Shown in pieces: positions 24,540 to 34,305 of a stretch of DNA of 42,303 bases (position 1 is its first letter; every line of letters begins with the position of its first letter). The stretch comes from CAYJAD01 sp964370675 (GTDB lineage Bacteria; Desulfobacterota; Desulfovibrionia; Desulfovibrionales; Desulfovibrionaceae). The DNA lies in assembly GCA_964370675.1 (NCBI GenBank), contig CAYJKC010000016.1, positions 1-42,303 on the forward strand. The letters are read 5' to 3'. The notes beneath the pieces are model-generated. The model did not search any database, had not been told where the DNA came from, and saw nothing but the letters and a program-made list of their open reading frames with translations. Both the position numbers and the translations under genes were made by a program.

Positions 24540-26504
24540 CTATGGTAGCATGCTAAGAGGCACACGATACATCCAATCGCCGGCATTGCTTGCCCCAAAA
24601 CTTTCCCAATTGCTACGATCCTTGTCATACTCTTCATAGCGCGCAAGCCTAGACTTTAATCTATTAATAAAGGTTGTTTGCTGACCAATGCTCATGCGAT
24701 ACCAATCTTCCTCGCGCAGAAGCATTATATCACTTTTATAGGGTAATCCTTCTAAAAATTCTGATAATACGCCAAGTTCTGATAAGTTTTTGCCTTGAGA
24801 TATGGGGCTGTTTGGGTCACGTGCTGCTCTTGTGGAGGCAGATAAAATGCCTTGAAAAAAGTCGCGCGCATCAGTTTTTTTGGTGCGTTCAGCATTATCA
24901 ATAATAATGCTTAGTTGTTGGCTTAAATCATTTAATTGATTCTTTGTAAGTAATACTGCAACCTCAACCGTAGGTATTTGAGTCCCCTTAGCAAGTTGTT
25001 GCAAGTCCATATCTGCTATCCAAGAGTCAATAACAGATGGTGCACGATTTTCATTAACCTTTCCTAAATATTCAAGTTGCATGGCATAGCCAAGGGCAGC
25101 TGCCATTTGTGTTGCTTCTTGTTCAGGGGATAGTTTTGTGTTGGACGCATTTTGAGGCTCATCCTTGGGTTTAGTTATAAGTTTGCCATCTAACGTCATT
25201 TTGACCATGTTTACAATGCCAGAAGTTAATGCTTTAGAAACTTGCGCAAAATGTTTTGCCCCTTCTTCTGGTGTATTAGCTGGCACGGCTTGATAGTTAG
25301 AGCGATTATCAGAAAGTTTGGTTAGCGTGCGGTATGCCTCTTCTGCTTGAACATGGTTTTTTTGGCCCTTAGGTGATTTAATATGCAAGGCAGAAATCCA
25401 AACCCCCTTGGCTCTTGCATAATCACCAAGTTCAGGCATATCCATTTTTATGGTGGCATATTGATCGGTTGAAGGTATAGGACCAGCGTCAGAAATAACT
25501 ATAAGCATGCGCGTTGCAAAATCATTCCAGCTAAGTTCATCAAGTGCAGTCTTAATACCAGCAGGTGAATTTTCAGCAAAAGTATGGGTGGATTTGGTGG
25601 CTTCTTGTACTTTAGCTAATTCTGTTTCAAGTAGGGTTCGATTATCAGCAGTAACAAAATCGCTAATGACCTTGCTTTCATATTCTGTGTCTGGGCTTGA
25701 TTTAAGATTATTTCTAAAAGCCACAATGCCAAATGCCACATCATCATTAAGCTTATCTTGTTGGAGTTGGTCGTATATGCCTTTAATAACATTAAGGCTT
25801 TGATCTATATAGGGCTTCATAGAAATAGTAGTATCAATAACAAAGGCAATAGCTGTGCGTGGTTTTAATTTTTCTTTCTCTTGCTCCTCATGACCTGGGT
25901 CAATGGATGCAACTTCTAAAAATTTAACTCCTTCAAAGGGATCGGTCATATTAAGTATGGGCATTAAATAAAATCGCTCATTAGAAATAGCACCCTTGGC
26001 ATCAGATGGCTCTGTAGCAACAATGGGGTAATTGGATAAATCTTTATTGTCAGTAATATTAGCATGAATATCAAGCAGTTGATTTTCCATATCTTGAGCT
26101 GTACAAAGTGTATTTAAGTCTTGCTCGGTGCGGAAAAAAAGTAAGGGGTCACGCCCACTGCGCGGAGTTAAAAGCAAGGTTAGGGATTGATTCCAAGCTG
26201 TGGTACTGTTTGCATTTATCCAACCTATGGTTGGACCACCTACTGGTCCAATTTCAAGCCAAGTTTCGTCTAAGTTATTAGCATCATTTTTTTTGGCAAA
26301 CACATAGTATACGGAAAAAGGTTTCACATCATCCATAGTAATATTTGCTTTAAGATCAGCCTCTTGGTAAATTTTTGCTTGGGGGTGAGTTATAATGCGC
26401 TGATATAAAGTTTTTTTACCTTCTTGAAGCAATGGCGTTGCTGCAAAACTTAGGCTTGAAAACAAGGTTGTAAAAGCAAGGGCACAAAATAGAATAAAAC
26501 GCAT
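24540..26504 (-). CDS. Secreted SH3-like/vWA-domain protein (PpkA periplasmic-domain-like)
   Basis: This 654-residue protein has a signal peptide (1-21), a bacterial SH3-like segment (about 40-105: YYVFAKKN, WLEIGPVGGPTIGWINA), and a vWA domain from about 218 with the metal site AFVIDTTISMKPYID (Asp224, Ser228; DxTxS for DxSxS) and VISDAGP. A helical C-terminal region (450-654) follows. Type VI kinase PpkA carries a vWA domain in its periplasmic part. Here that part stands alone, without a kinase or membrane helix. The stretch ATAAAACGCATAATTAC around its start (26494-26510) is repeated exactly around the start of the next-upstream gene (27261-27277). Confidence 0.83.
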   Translation of the reverse strand: MRFILFCALAFTTLFSSLSFAATPLLQEGKKTLYQRIITHPQAKIYQEADLKANITMDDVKPFSVYYVFAKKNDANNLDETWLEIGPVGGPTIGWINANSTTAWNQSLTLLLTPRSGRDPLLFFRTEQDLNTLCTAQDMENQLLDIHANITDNKDLSNYPIVATEPSDAKGAISNERFYLMPILNMTDPFEGVKFLEVASIDPGHEEQEKEKLKPRTAIAFVIDTTISMKPYIDQSLNVIKGIYDQLQQDKLNDDVAFGIVAFRNNLKSSPDTEYESKVISDFVTADNRTLLETELAKVQEATKSTHTFAENSPAGIKTALDELSWNDFATRMLIVISDAGPIPSTDQYATIKMDMPELGDYARAKGVWISALHIKSPKGQKNHVQAEEAYRTLTKLSDNRSNYQAVPANTPEEGAKHFAQVSKALTSGIVNMVKMTLDGKLITKPKDEPQNASNTKLSPEQEATQMAAALGYAMQLEYLGKVNENRAPSVIDSWIADMDLQQLAKGTQIPTVEVAVLLTKNQLNDLSQQLSIIIDNAERTKKTDARDFFQGILSASTRAARDPNSPISQGKNLSELGVLSEFLEGLPYKSDIMLLREEDWYRMSIGQQTTFINRLKSRLARYEEYDKDRSNWESFGASNAGDWMYRVPLSMLP

Positions 26505-26506
26505 AA

Positions 26507-27271
26507 TTACTCCAAATTATTATTTAAATCTTCTTTAATATGTTCATTGTCATTGGTAGTATTAGTAAACCATTTGGTATAAATTCCATCGATTTCTTTA
26601 TCTTCTTTTAGTTTGTTTATGGCACTACTAACCACATCACGTAAATCATTGCGATCTTTGTCAAAAACATAACCATAATTTCTTTCAGCTATTTCTTGCT
26701 CTAATATACGTAAATTTTTGTTTTCTTTTACTAAATAATGCAGTTCTGGTAAACTATCTATAATAGCTTCAATAACACCCTCATTAAGCATATCCACAAG
26801 GGTTTTAGCATCGCTTAATGCATAGATAATACTGCTTTTATAATGCTCAAAGGCATAGTCTTCGGCTTCACTGCCTTTGACCACCCCAATAATGCCGTAT
26901 TGTAAATTGGCTGTATCTTCAATGGGGCTTTCTTTTAATACCAAAGCATGCAAGTTTGCACTTAAATGCGAGGTTGAAAATAAAAACCACCTACTTCTGC
27001 TATTTGTAATAGTTATATTAGAGAGCAACATGTCACATTGTGCATTATCTAATGCAGCAAACGAAGCAGCTACATCACTTCTATGTAAGGTAACAGTATA
27101 AGGTAACTGCATTTTTTCAAGTATATCTAGGTCAAAACCTTTAAGCTCATCATCACTATCTATAAAGGCAAAGGGTGCGTTGTTTGGCACAACGCAAACA
27201 GTAATATCACTACTTGCAAAGGCTAGACTTTGCAATAAATGTATAAATAAAAAAATATAAATAAAACGCAT
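26507..27271 (-). CDS. Family-3 periplasmic solute-binding protein
   Basis: This 254-residue protein has a signal peptide (1-20) and the amino-acid/dicarboxylate-binding fold: NNAPFAFIDSDDELKGFDLD, SNITITNSRSRWFLFSTSH and GVVKGSEAEDYAF. The tail after residue 238 is rich in Asn and acidic residues. No matching polar-amino-acid permease is present, and FtsX-type permeases do not take solutes from such proteins, so a sensing role is more likely than transport. It lies 2 nt before the vWA gene and 42 bp after the Sel1-like gene, so it is part of the same operon. Confidence 0.83.
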   Translation of the reverse strand: MRFIYIFLFIHLLQSLAFASSDITVCVVPNNAPFAFIDSDDELKGFDLDILEKMQLPYTVTLHRSDVAASFAALDNAQCDMLLSNITITNSRSRWFLFSTSHLSANLHALVLKESPIEDTANLQYGIIGVVKGSEAEDYAFEHYKSSIIYALSDAKTLVDMLNEGVIEAIIDSLPELHYLVKENKNLRILEQEIAERNYGYVFDKDRNDLRDVVSSAINKLKEDKEIDGIYTKWFTNTTNDNEHIKEDLNNNLE

Positions 27272-27313
27272 AATTACAACCCTTTTGTTTTGTTTGTATA
27301 GTTTTATTTTAAT

Positions 27314-28459
27314 CTATTTCCACCTAGTTAGCAAGTCATGCGCAGTTTTATCACCATTACTAGCAGCTTGCTTGGCCCAAGTTTTAAGTTGATCTAAGTG
27401 TTTTGTCGCATCACTTACTCCAGCAGCTAAGGCTTTGGTATACCATGCATAGGCTTCATTAGCATCGGCTTCAATGCTGCCCTTGGGTTCCGTATTACTT
27501 GGATCATAATATTTTGCTACCATTAGCATGGCTTCAGGTATATTTTTTTGTGCTGCATCTTCTAATAACAAAAACAAAGCATCTAAATTTTCTGCACTGG
27601 GCTCCTTTTGTGATTGGATTTGCAGGCTTTGGGCTAGGTCTAAACTAGCTTGACCTTGATTATCTTGACGCAAAAAATCACGTGCTTGTTGCATGGGGCT
27701 TAGGGTTTTAGCAGTGTTTGCACCAGTAGCTTGATTGTTTACCTCAGGAGTAGAAGTGTCTGTTTTATCCTGTTCTTCAGGCTTAGCTTCTTCAGGCTTA
27801 GCGTCTTCGGATTTAATTTCTGGTTCAGCAGGTGCTTGTTCGTTAGAAGTAGGGCTACTTTCTTGGGTATTTGTAGTGGGGTTTTGAGGTGCTTGATCTT
27901 GATTTTTCAAATACCACCAAATACCACCAGCTAAAAGTATCAATATAAGTAAGACAGTTATAATCATTGGCATGGGGTTTTTTTTCTGCACTGGTGTTAT
28001 TTCTGGCAGTGGTTCTTGCATGGGAGATAGTTCTTCTGGTGTTTGTACTGGTTCTGGTATTGGTTCAGGCTCAAGCTCAGGTGTGGGTTCTGGTTTTACT
28101 TCTGTAAATCCAAGACCTTGACCTCCGTGCATGGATGAATAAACAATATTTTCGATAACCAATGACTGGCTTATTGGATCTTGTTCGTCATGCTTAATAA
28201 TTATTTTGTATGTATCAAGTGCGTCTAAATGGTCTACAATGCTTGCATCTATTGAGAGACGTAAAGTATTAGAATCACAATCCCAGTTATTAGCTTGCAA
28301 GAAAATTTCAGAATTTTGCCAACCACTGGGGGTGAGGCAAAGTCCATCTGAAGCGCGATAAAGGGCAAAACTTGGTTCAGTATTACAATTAACTTGGGCT
28401 ATGCTAATAATACCATATCCCGCACCTAAACTAGTGTCCGCAGTAAAATGTGCAGCCAT
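27314..28459 (-). CDS. Bitopic protein: N-domain, Pro/Glu linker, TM helix, Sel1-like tail
   Basis: This 381-residue protein has no signal peptide. Residues 1-115 form a compact beta-rich domain I do not recognise (ALYRASDGLCLTPSGW, LDALDTYKIIIKH). Residues 121-160 are a Pro-Glu linker, 163-184 a membrane helix (MPMIITVLLILILLAGGIWW), 190-255 a second low-complexity linker, and 280-350 Sel1/TPR-like helices (IPEAMLMVAKYYDPSN, ADANEAYAWYTKALAAG). The N-domain is probably cytoplasmic and the Sel1 part periplasmic. The ribosome site is AAGGA. Between srfC and the solute-binding gene, it could connect the cytoplasmic Srf proteins with the periplasmic sensors. Confidence 0.72.
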   Translation of the reverse strand: MAAHFTADTSLGAGYGIISIAQVNCNTEPSFALYRASDGLCLTPSGWQNSEIFLQANNWDCDSNTLRLSIDASIVDHLDALDTYKIIIKHDEQDPISQSLVIENIVYSSMHGGQGLGFTEVKPEPTPELEPEPIPEPVQTPEELSPMQEPLPEITPVQKKNPMPMIITVLLILILLAGGIWWYLKNQDQAPQNPTTNTQESSPTSNEQAPAEPEIKSEDAKPEEAKPEEQDKTDTSTPEVNNQATGANTAKTLSPMQQARDFLRQDNQGQASLDLAQSLQIQSQKEPSAENLDALFLLLEDAAQKNIPEAMLMVAKYYDPSNTEPKGSIEADANEAYAWYTKALAAGVSDATKHLDQLKTWAKQAASNGDKTAHDLLTRWK

Positions 28460-28502
28460 AATAATCCTTTTTAAAATTATATATTTTTTAAGCTAATAAA
28501 TT

Positions 28503-31139
28503 TTATATATTACTAAGATCAAATTGCTCTAAAATTTTTGTGAGCTTGTTGTTTTGTTCATGGTTAAATGTTGTATCGCCATCAAAGTCAACATTTGCAA
28601 ATAAATTATGCACAAGGGCTCGTGACCAATCAACAAACCATAATTTATCATATGGCTTTTCATCTTCGCCAATATTTGGTGGTGTAGCTGCTTCTGGTAA
28701 TGGATTAAAGAGCACAAAGGTTTTTTCTTGCATGATTATGGTTCTTTTGATTTCATCATTGTATCTTGGGTCAAAGCCTAGCCAGTCAATGAAAGCATTA
28801 ATGGCACTTGCTGCAATGCTGACTTGTTTCCATACAAGGCGTTCCTTGGCTAAGTTTCCATAGCGTGAAATTTGACGTTGGTCTGCGGCTATTTTTTTAG
28901 CAATGTGAAGGCGGTTTATGCAAGTTGCTAGTTCGTGCACAAAAAGTCCTAATTCACGCTCGGGAAAGTTGAAATATCTTTGAGCATTATGACTGGCAGC
29001 TAAATTGTGCATTTGTTCAATCCAATATTCAATAACTAAATTAGTAAAACGCTCTGCCTCATCCTTATGTGCTGTTGATGTAGTATTATTTTCATGCGTG
29101 GGTGGAGCATCGCCAAAAACATCTTGGAATAGTTCCTCTGCTTGAAAGCGTGTTCCGACTATGGCACTATTAGGCTCTGCTTCTTGCAAGCGTTTTTGTT
29201 CTGCATTAAAATAAATGTCATATAAATCATGGTCGTGCACTTGTAATGCACGCAAAAATTCTCCAAAGCGTTGAGCTTCGGCCACTTTAGAAATAATGGC
29301 AATAAGGTTTCTAGCAAGAGCATCTTTGCGTTTTCTTTCTTCTTCTTTATTATCACTTTTCCAATGCGCGCTTAACGCAGTACGAATGCGTTCTAAACTT
29401 TGAGTAAGGGTTATGCCAATTTGACGGCGTTTAAGTGCAGGGTTGCATAATGGGCGCAAGACCTTACGTAAAAGCTCCACACCTCCATCGTTTAAGGTCA
29501 TAGCTGCATCCCATACTTCTTTGGGCTTAGCCACATGATCTTTTACTAGTGGAGAATTTAAAAATGCAGCTTTTACTTGCTCTACATATGCTTCTTGTTC
29601 TTTGCGAATGCTAACTTCTTTATCTTGATCAAATTCAAAAATAGCTTCACAACGAAAATTAGGATTTCTCAATAAAAATACATTATTAAATGGATTAACT
29701 CCATCCCAATTACTTGGCCAATCATCATTTTTACCAAAGAAATCAAGTAGTGATGATTGCAAACGTGTGCTCCAACGAGTTTCAACTGATGGAGTGCCTT
29801 TTTTCTTTTCAAATTCCATATCCATCTTGGTTAGGATAAAGAAAAGCGATGGACCATTTTCATCATTGGCTTTGGCGCGTCTTTGAGGGCTTTCGCCATG
29901 AGTTGAGGCTATCCATTGTTGCACAGCCTTTGGTAGGTCTTGCACTTCTTGATTACCTGGTCCAATGCAAAGGAGCATGCTGGTTAATTCTTTTTCTGCA
30001 CAATATCTTTCAAATAAATAAGCTACTTTACCACGCAGGAAAAGATTTTCAAGCATACCTTGCCTAGTTAATTCTTTGCTTACATCTTCAAGCTTTAAGC
30101 GTGAACGATACCCTGGAAAGTCAAGCAAGTCAGTATGATCAAAAAAGTCATCTGGTTTTTCACGCATATAAATGGTGATTTCAGCAGTTAAGGCTGTAAT
30201 TATAGAACGCGGCAATTGTGTGACTTGATTATTGCTGCCCATAATGGGTAACATGTCAGTATTATTTGTATTTGCACTGGCAAGATCTTTTAATAAAGCC
30301 ACATCAATAATACTTAAATCTCTTGGAATAAGAGCTTCGAGGGGGCAATGGGCTTCTGTGGCATTGCCTAATTGTTCTAGTGCATTACATAGTATAAGAT
30401 ATAAATCGGTAAATTCTTGTATATTATCCCAAATAAGAGCAAAAAGCTTAGCTCTGCCTTGTAAATTAAGTTTTGGGGCAAGTTCAATGGCCCTTTGCCA
30501 AAAAATACGTTGCAAAAGTTGCACCCTTGGGCGTGAAGCAAAGTTGGTATATATATATTCGCGTAAATCTTCTACATCATCACTATTAATGCTTTGGGCT
30601 TGACTGGTGCTTTGGGGTTCAATATTTATAAGTTCAGTAAGTATAGCTTCTTGGTTTGGTGTTTCCTTGTGTTCGCAATCGGCATAATAAGTATTGGCAA
30701 GCACGCGCACCACATCACATTCTGTTAATAAGCGCAGGCGTATGGGGTAGCCTTGAGGCAAGTTAGGCAGCGGGGTAGTGGTAAAACGAGTTACAAGACC
30801 GGTTGATTCCTTACCTCCCGCAGGATTAATTTCAGTTATAAAATCGTGACTAATGCCATTAAAATCTGCCATAAGTGCGCCTTGGCTATCCTTGGCCAAA
30901 GCTGAAATTAAATATGATTTTCCAGATTGACTAGGACCAAACACACCTACACACATTTTGCGCAAAGCTGCCACTTCGCATTTTTTATAAATGCGCCCAG
31001 CACGGCGTAATTCTGCATTTAAGCTTTCAAACTCAGAGCCCACATTTTCGCGATTATGGCTAATCCATTCAAGGGCTTGTTTTGTATTTTCTTGCAAAGC
31101 CTGACAAGTGCTTGCCAGTTGCATATCTTCTTGTAGCAT
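28503..31139 (-). CDS. srfC: SrfC-family GTPase-like protein
   Basis: The ATG at 31139 follows AGGAG with good spacing, giving 878 residues. A TTG frame start 15 nt earlier is less likely. The P-loop GPSQSGKS is at 68-75, a G3-like DLLDFPGYRS at 337-346 and a G4 TKMD at 437-440, so this is a large GTPase with long inserts, dynamin-like in plan. Coiled helices follow. It matches the SrfC 'virulence factor' family in size and in its position after srfB. The Salmonella genes were named as SsrB-regulated factors, and their molecular job is not settled. It has no signal peptide, so it is cytoplasmic. Start is 27 nt after srfB. Confidence 0.88.
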   Translation of the reverse strand: MLQEDMQLASTCQALQENTKQALEWISHNRENVGSEFESLNAELRRAGRIYKKCEVAALRKMCVGVFGPSQSGKSYLISALAKDSQGALMADFNGISHDFITEINPAGGKESTGLVTRFTTTPLPNLPQGYPIRLRLLTECDVVRVLANTYYADCEHKETPNQEAILTELINIEPQSTSQAQSINSDDVEDLREYIYTNFASRPRVQLLQRIFWQRAIELAPKLNLQGRAKLFALIWDNIQEFTDLYLILCNALEQLGNATEAHCPLEALIPRDLSIIDVALLKDLASANTNNTDMLPIMGSNNQVTQLPRSIITALTAEITIYMREKPDDFFDHTDLLDFPGYRSRLKLEDVSKELTRQGMLENLFLRGKVAYLFERYCAEKELTSMLLCIGPGNQEVQDLPKAVQQWIASTHGESPQRRAKANDENGPSLFFILTKMDMEFEKKKGTPSVETRWSTRLQSSLLDFFGKNDDWPSNWDGVNPFNNVFLLRNPNFRCEAIFEFDQDKEVSIRKEQEAYVEQVKAAFLNSPLVKDHVAKPKEVWDAAMTLNDGGVELLRKVLRPLCNPALKRRQIGITLTQSLERIRTALSAHWKSDNKEEERKRKDALARNLIAIISKVAEAQRFGEFLRALQVHDHDLYDIYFNAEQKRLQEAEPNSAIVGTRFQAEELFQDVFGDAPPTHENNTTSTAHKDEAERFTNLVIEYWIEQMHNLAASHNAQRYFNFPERELGLFVHELATCINRLHIAKKIAADQRQISRYGNLAKERLVWKQVSIAASAINAFIDWLGFDPRYNDEIKRTIIMQEKTFVLFNPLPEAATPPNIGEDEKPYDKLWFVDWSRALVHNLFANVDFDGDTTFNHEQNNKLTKILEQFDLSNI

Positions 31140-31166
31140 ATATTCTCCTAACAAATTTTACTAGGG

Positions 31167-34100
31167 CTAAGTCATGTTAATTATACCGGTATCTAACCAA
31201 TAGCCTTCATCAATTTGCATAGTTTGCAAGCGAATTTCAAGGTCACTTGTTTTTACATTGGCGCCTTGATTATCAATAATATTTACAATGCTAAATTCGC
31301 CTTCATCACGCTCATCTTGAGTGGTGTAGATATCATCTTCCATAGGTGCAACATAGAGGCTAATGCTTACTTGATATGGCGTGCGCCCAGCAGCACGGCT
31401 GCGTGCTTCTTCACTACTAAAATCTAGCAAATGATAGCGCGTGGTTGGCCAGCGTTCTGCATCAATTTGGCGATAACCTATGGGTAATAAAGTACTAAAT
31501 GCAATCGTATGCTCATGTTCAATGGCTTCGATGTTATTTATGTCTACATTAAACCAAATTTTGGGCTTTAAGAGCTTGCCTGTAGTATCAAGCTCTCCTA
31601 TATAGCGAGCCGTAGATGAAAGTCGTAATTTATTAACATCAAAGGAAAAACTCTCTAAATGACCTTCGGCTAAAGCACATAGAATTGCTCCCACTACAAC
31701 TGTGGTTTTGGGGTCTGTAATGCAGCCTTTGGCATCGGCAAAAGGATACCAGTTGCCCACATGATATTCACGCATGGGAATTATTCTATCTGGTAATACA
31801 GGCATTTTTGCAAGCACAGGTGCTATAATACCGCTCCACGCACTGGGGCGACCGGTTAAAAGTAGCACGTCGCAATCATACATATGCACAGCTTCACAAA
31901 GTGTTGCAAGGGCAGTACCTAAAGTTGTGCGAATGGTATTTTCAATGGCAGCAGGATTAATGCGGAACTCTACATCAAGTAAGGAAAAACTTGCTCCTGC
32001 TGGCAAATGCTTTTGAACATTTTCTTCTATATTATTAATAACCTGAACTTGGGGTAGGGGGTGGAAAAAGTTTTTTGGCAAATTTATGCCATCAAGAAAG
32101 TGAAATGCATTAGCATTATTAATGTTTTCGTGTTCTTCAGAAGAAGACTTTTTCTCAAAAAAATCACCAAGGCGGCAACTGAAAATATTGGATGTGTTAA
32201 ATTTTTTTTGAGCTTTGTCTTGGTTTATAATTTCGCAAAGGCTAAGCATACCAAGGGCTAGGGGTACGGCTATTTGGCGTACAAAGCGTGCGCGTAAGTT
32301 GCGAGCTTCCTTAGATATACCAATGGCATCCCTGCCCACAAGTTGTTCTATAATAGCACGAGGTTGGGCAACTCCGGCTTGGCTTAGTGCTTTAGTTATA
32401 TCATGTATAATATGTTGAGAAATCATATCGCGTAGAACTTCATCTCCGGCAATGTTAAAGCCGTCACGAAACTCCATATGAGGAACAATTCTAGCGGTTT
32501 CACTTTTAGCACTTGAAAGCTCATAAGTGGTTATGGATAAATCCATAGTGCCACCGCCTGTGTCTATGGAGGCTATGCGCATGCAGGGTTTATCAGCATA
32601 TTTTAAGCGTTTTTTACCAAGTAGTTCAAATAGATGATGCGCATCACCATGATATTTTACTGCTAATTCGTTGTAAATATATACCAATTGAGAGCAGCTT
32701 GCTTCATCCCAATCGCAACGCACTTGTGGACTTGTGCGATAATCTGACGGTGCCGATTGAACCTTTGCCTTAACCCCAACGTAGTAAGTGGACCAGCCAA
32801 GGGCCTCCCAAACCACACGCACAGCCCAAGCCACCCAGCGTTTAAATATGCGCCTTTCTGCTACGGGCATGGCTGTTGGGACAGTAAAAATTATACGCCT
32901 CAAACGTCGTGGCATATTTGGTAGTTCACGTCTTGCTCTTGTGGAAGGTGCGTTTATGGTTACAAGAGCTTGGCTAATAATTTCTCCCACCATAAAGAGC
33001 ATAAGGGATGAACGGGTAAAGAGAGATTCAAAGGCTGGTTCTCTTTCTTGCTTTCTTAACTGAGAGGAACGCTTAAATAAGGGGTCATCAAAGCAGCTTA
33101 AAGGTGTTCCTTCGCGGTTAATTTGCCTTGCAAATAAGCCGCGTGTCACCATGGGTTCACGAGAACCTCCTGTATTAAAACGCCAGCTTTGCTGCCATGG
33201 GCGCTCATCCCATAGATATCGTTTAGGACTAGACATGCCGGTAGTGCCTTCTGCACATATGGTATGTGTTGCAAGGCGTGCAGCTTCTGGTCCTATGCGC
33301 ACAGCAGAAGGCCAAGTAAATGCCGGCAAACGCCTACCGGAACGACGACTTAAAGCATCATTACCAAATTGGGCCTCGGCAAATTCTATACGGGTTTCAA
33401 AAGGTTCACTATATATATTTTCTGGTTTACTAATGTCACGCAATTCTAATAAATAGCTATCATTTAAATTTGTTATGCGCTGGGGCAGGGTTTCAACCAA
33501 GATGCCAGTTGTGCGTGAATTACCAATATCTAAGATAAGGTCAACCTCAACAGGTTGGTCACGCTCTGGGTTTATAACTTGGACCCTCAAACCTTGAATG
33601 GCAAAGCGAATAACCTCAAGCCAAGTTAAATAAGCTGCTAAATGTTCCAATACATTATCGTTATCATCTCGCCAAGAACCACGCCCACGATGTCTTTTGC
33701 TACGGTAATTATCATATATATTAAGCAACCACTCATCGACCCAAGGGGCATTTAAAAACCATGCATTGTCACGTACATGATGAGCTAAACCAAACATACC
33801 ATGGGCAGAAACATCGCGTGGGCATAGGGCATGGTAATGTTCTGTGTTATTTGTATTATTACTACCTTGTTGATCTGGTGGCAATTCAATATTAGTGTCA
33901 AAAACAATGGTTAAATGTAAAGATACATCATCTTTTTGGCTTAATCTTGCCCTTGCCCAGTTAGATGGACCGCATTCAAAGCGCTCTCCACCATCTGGCC
34001 AATTTTGTTCGCGCGTGCGCAAAAAAGGTAGTGGAATCCACTCATTTTGCCATATTTCAAGAACACGACGTATATCCATATCATATGCATAATCGCAAAT

Positions 34101-34304
34101 ATCACCGGTAATTTGGTCAACGAAGTTATCTGCATCTTGTTCTAAGCAACGCAAATAATGTGCATAACGACCAGAAGCGCCTTGGTCTGCTCTTTTTTCC
34201 TCACGAAAATAGCGACGTATGCGCGGAAGGTCAGCAATGTTAACACTAAAATCTAAAAACTGCGGGCAACCACCCGGTATAATACTTACAGCTGTATTTT
34301 TCAT
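31167..34304 (-). CDS. srfB: SrfB-family actin/Hsp70-fold ATPase-like protein
   Basis: I start it at the ATG at 34304 (1045 residues), five nt after AGGAAG and one nt after the srfA stop. The 48 extra codons of the longer frame overlap srfA. Actin/Hsp70 motifs are clear: phosphate-1 LILDIGNSRTTGILVE (256-271), phosphate-2 ASIDTGGGTMDLS (578-590) and the adenosine motif LLLTGRPSAWSG (814-825). Length and partners match the SrfB family. It is cytoplasmic and Arg-rich in the middle. By fold it should hydrolyse ATP and either polymerise or act as a conformational switch. The target is unknown. Confidence 0.88.
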   Translation of the reverse strand: MKNTAVSIIPGGCPQFLDFSVNIADLPRIRRYFREEKRADQGASGRYAHYLRCLEQDADNFVDQITGDICDYAYDMDIRRVLEIWQNEWIPLPFLRTREQNWPDGGERFECGPSNWARARLSQKDDVSLHLTIVFDTNIELPPDQQGSNNTNNTEHYHALCPRDVSAHGMFGLAHHVRDNAWFLNAPWVDEWLLNIYDNYRSKRHRGRGSWRDDNDNVLEHLAAYLTWLEVIRFAIQGLRVQVINPERDQPVEVDLILDIGNSRTTGILVETLPQRITNLNDSYLLELRDISKPENIYSEPFETRIEFAEAQFGNDALSRRSGRRLPAFTWPSAVRIGPEAARLATHTICAEGTTGMSSPKRYLWDERPWQQSWRFNTGGSREPMVTRGLFARQINREGTPLSCFDDPLFKRSSQLRKQEREPAFESLFTRSSLMLFMVGEIISQALVTINAPSTRARRELPNMPRRLRRIIFTVPTAMPVAERRIFKRWVAWAVRVVWEALGWSTYYVGVKAKVQSAPSDYRTSPQVRCDWDEASCSQLVYIYNELAVKYHGDAHHLFELLGKKRLKYADKPCMRIASIDTGGGTMDLSITTYELSSAKSETARIVPHMEFRDGFNIAGDEVLRDMISQHIIHDITKALSQAGVAQPRAIIEQLVGRDAIGISKEARNLRARFVRQIAVPLALGMLSLCEIINQDKAQKKFNTSNIFSCRLGDFFEKKSSSEEHENINNANAFHFLDGINLPKNFFHPLPQVQVINNIEENVQKHLPAGASFSLLDVEFRINPAAIENTIRTTLGTALATLCEAVHMYDCDVLLLTGRPSAWSGIIAPVLAKMPVLPDRIIPMREYHVGNWYPFADAKGCITDPKTTVVVGAILCALAEGHLESFSFDVNKLRLSSTARYIGELDTTGKLLKPKIWFNVDINNIEAIEHEHTIAFSTLLPIGYRQIDAERWPTTRYHLLDFSSEEARSRAAGRTPYQVSISLYVAPMEDDIYTTQDERDEGEFSIVNIIDNQGANVKTSDLEIRLQTMQIDEGYWLDTGIINMT

Positions 34305-34305
34305 A

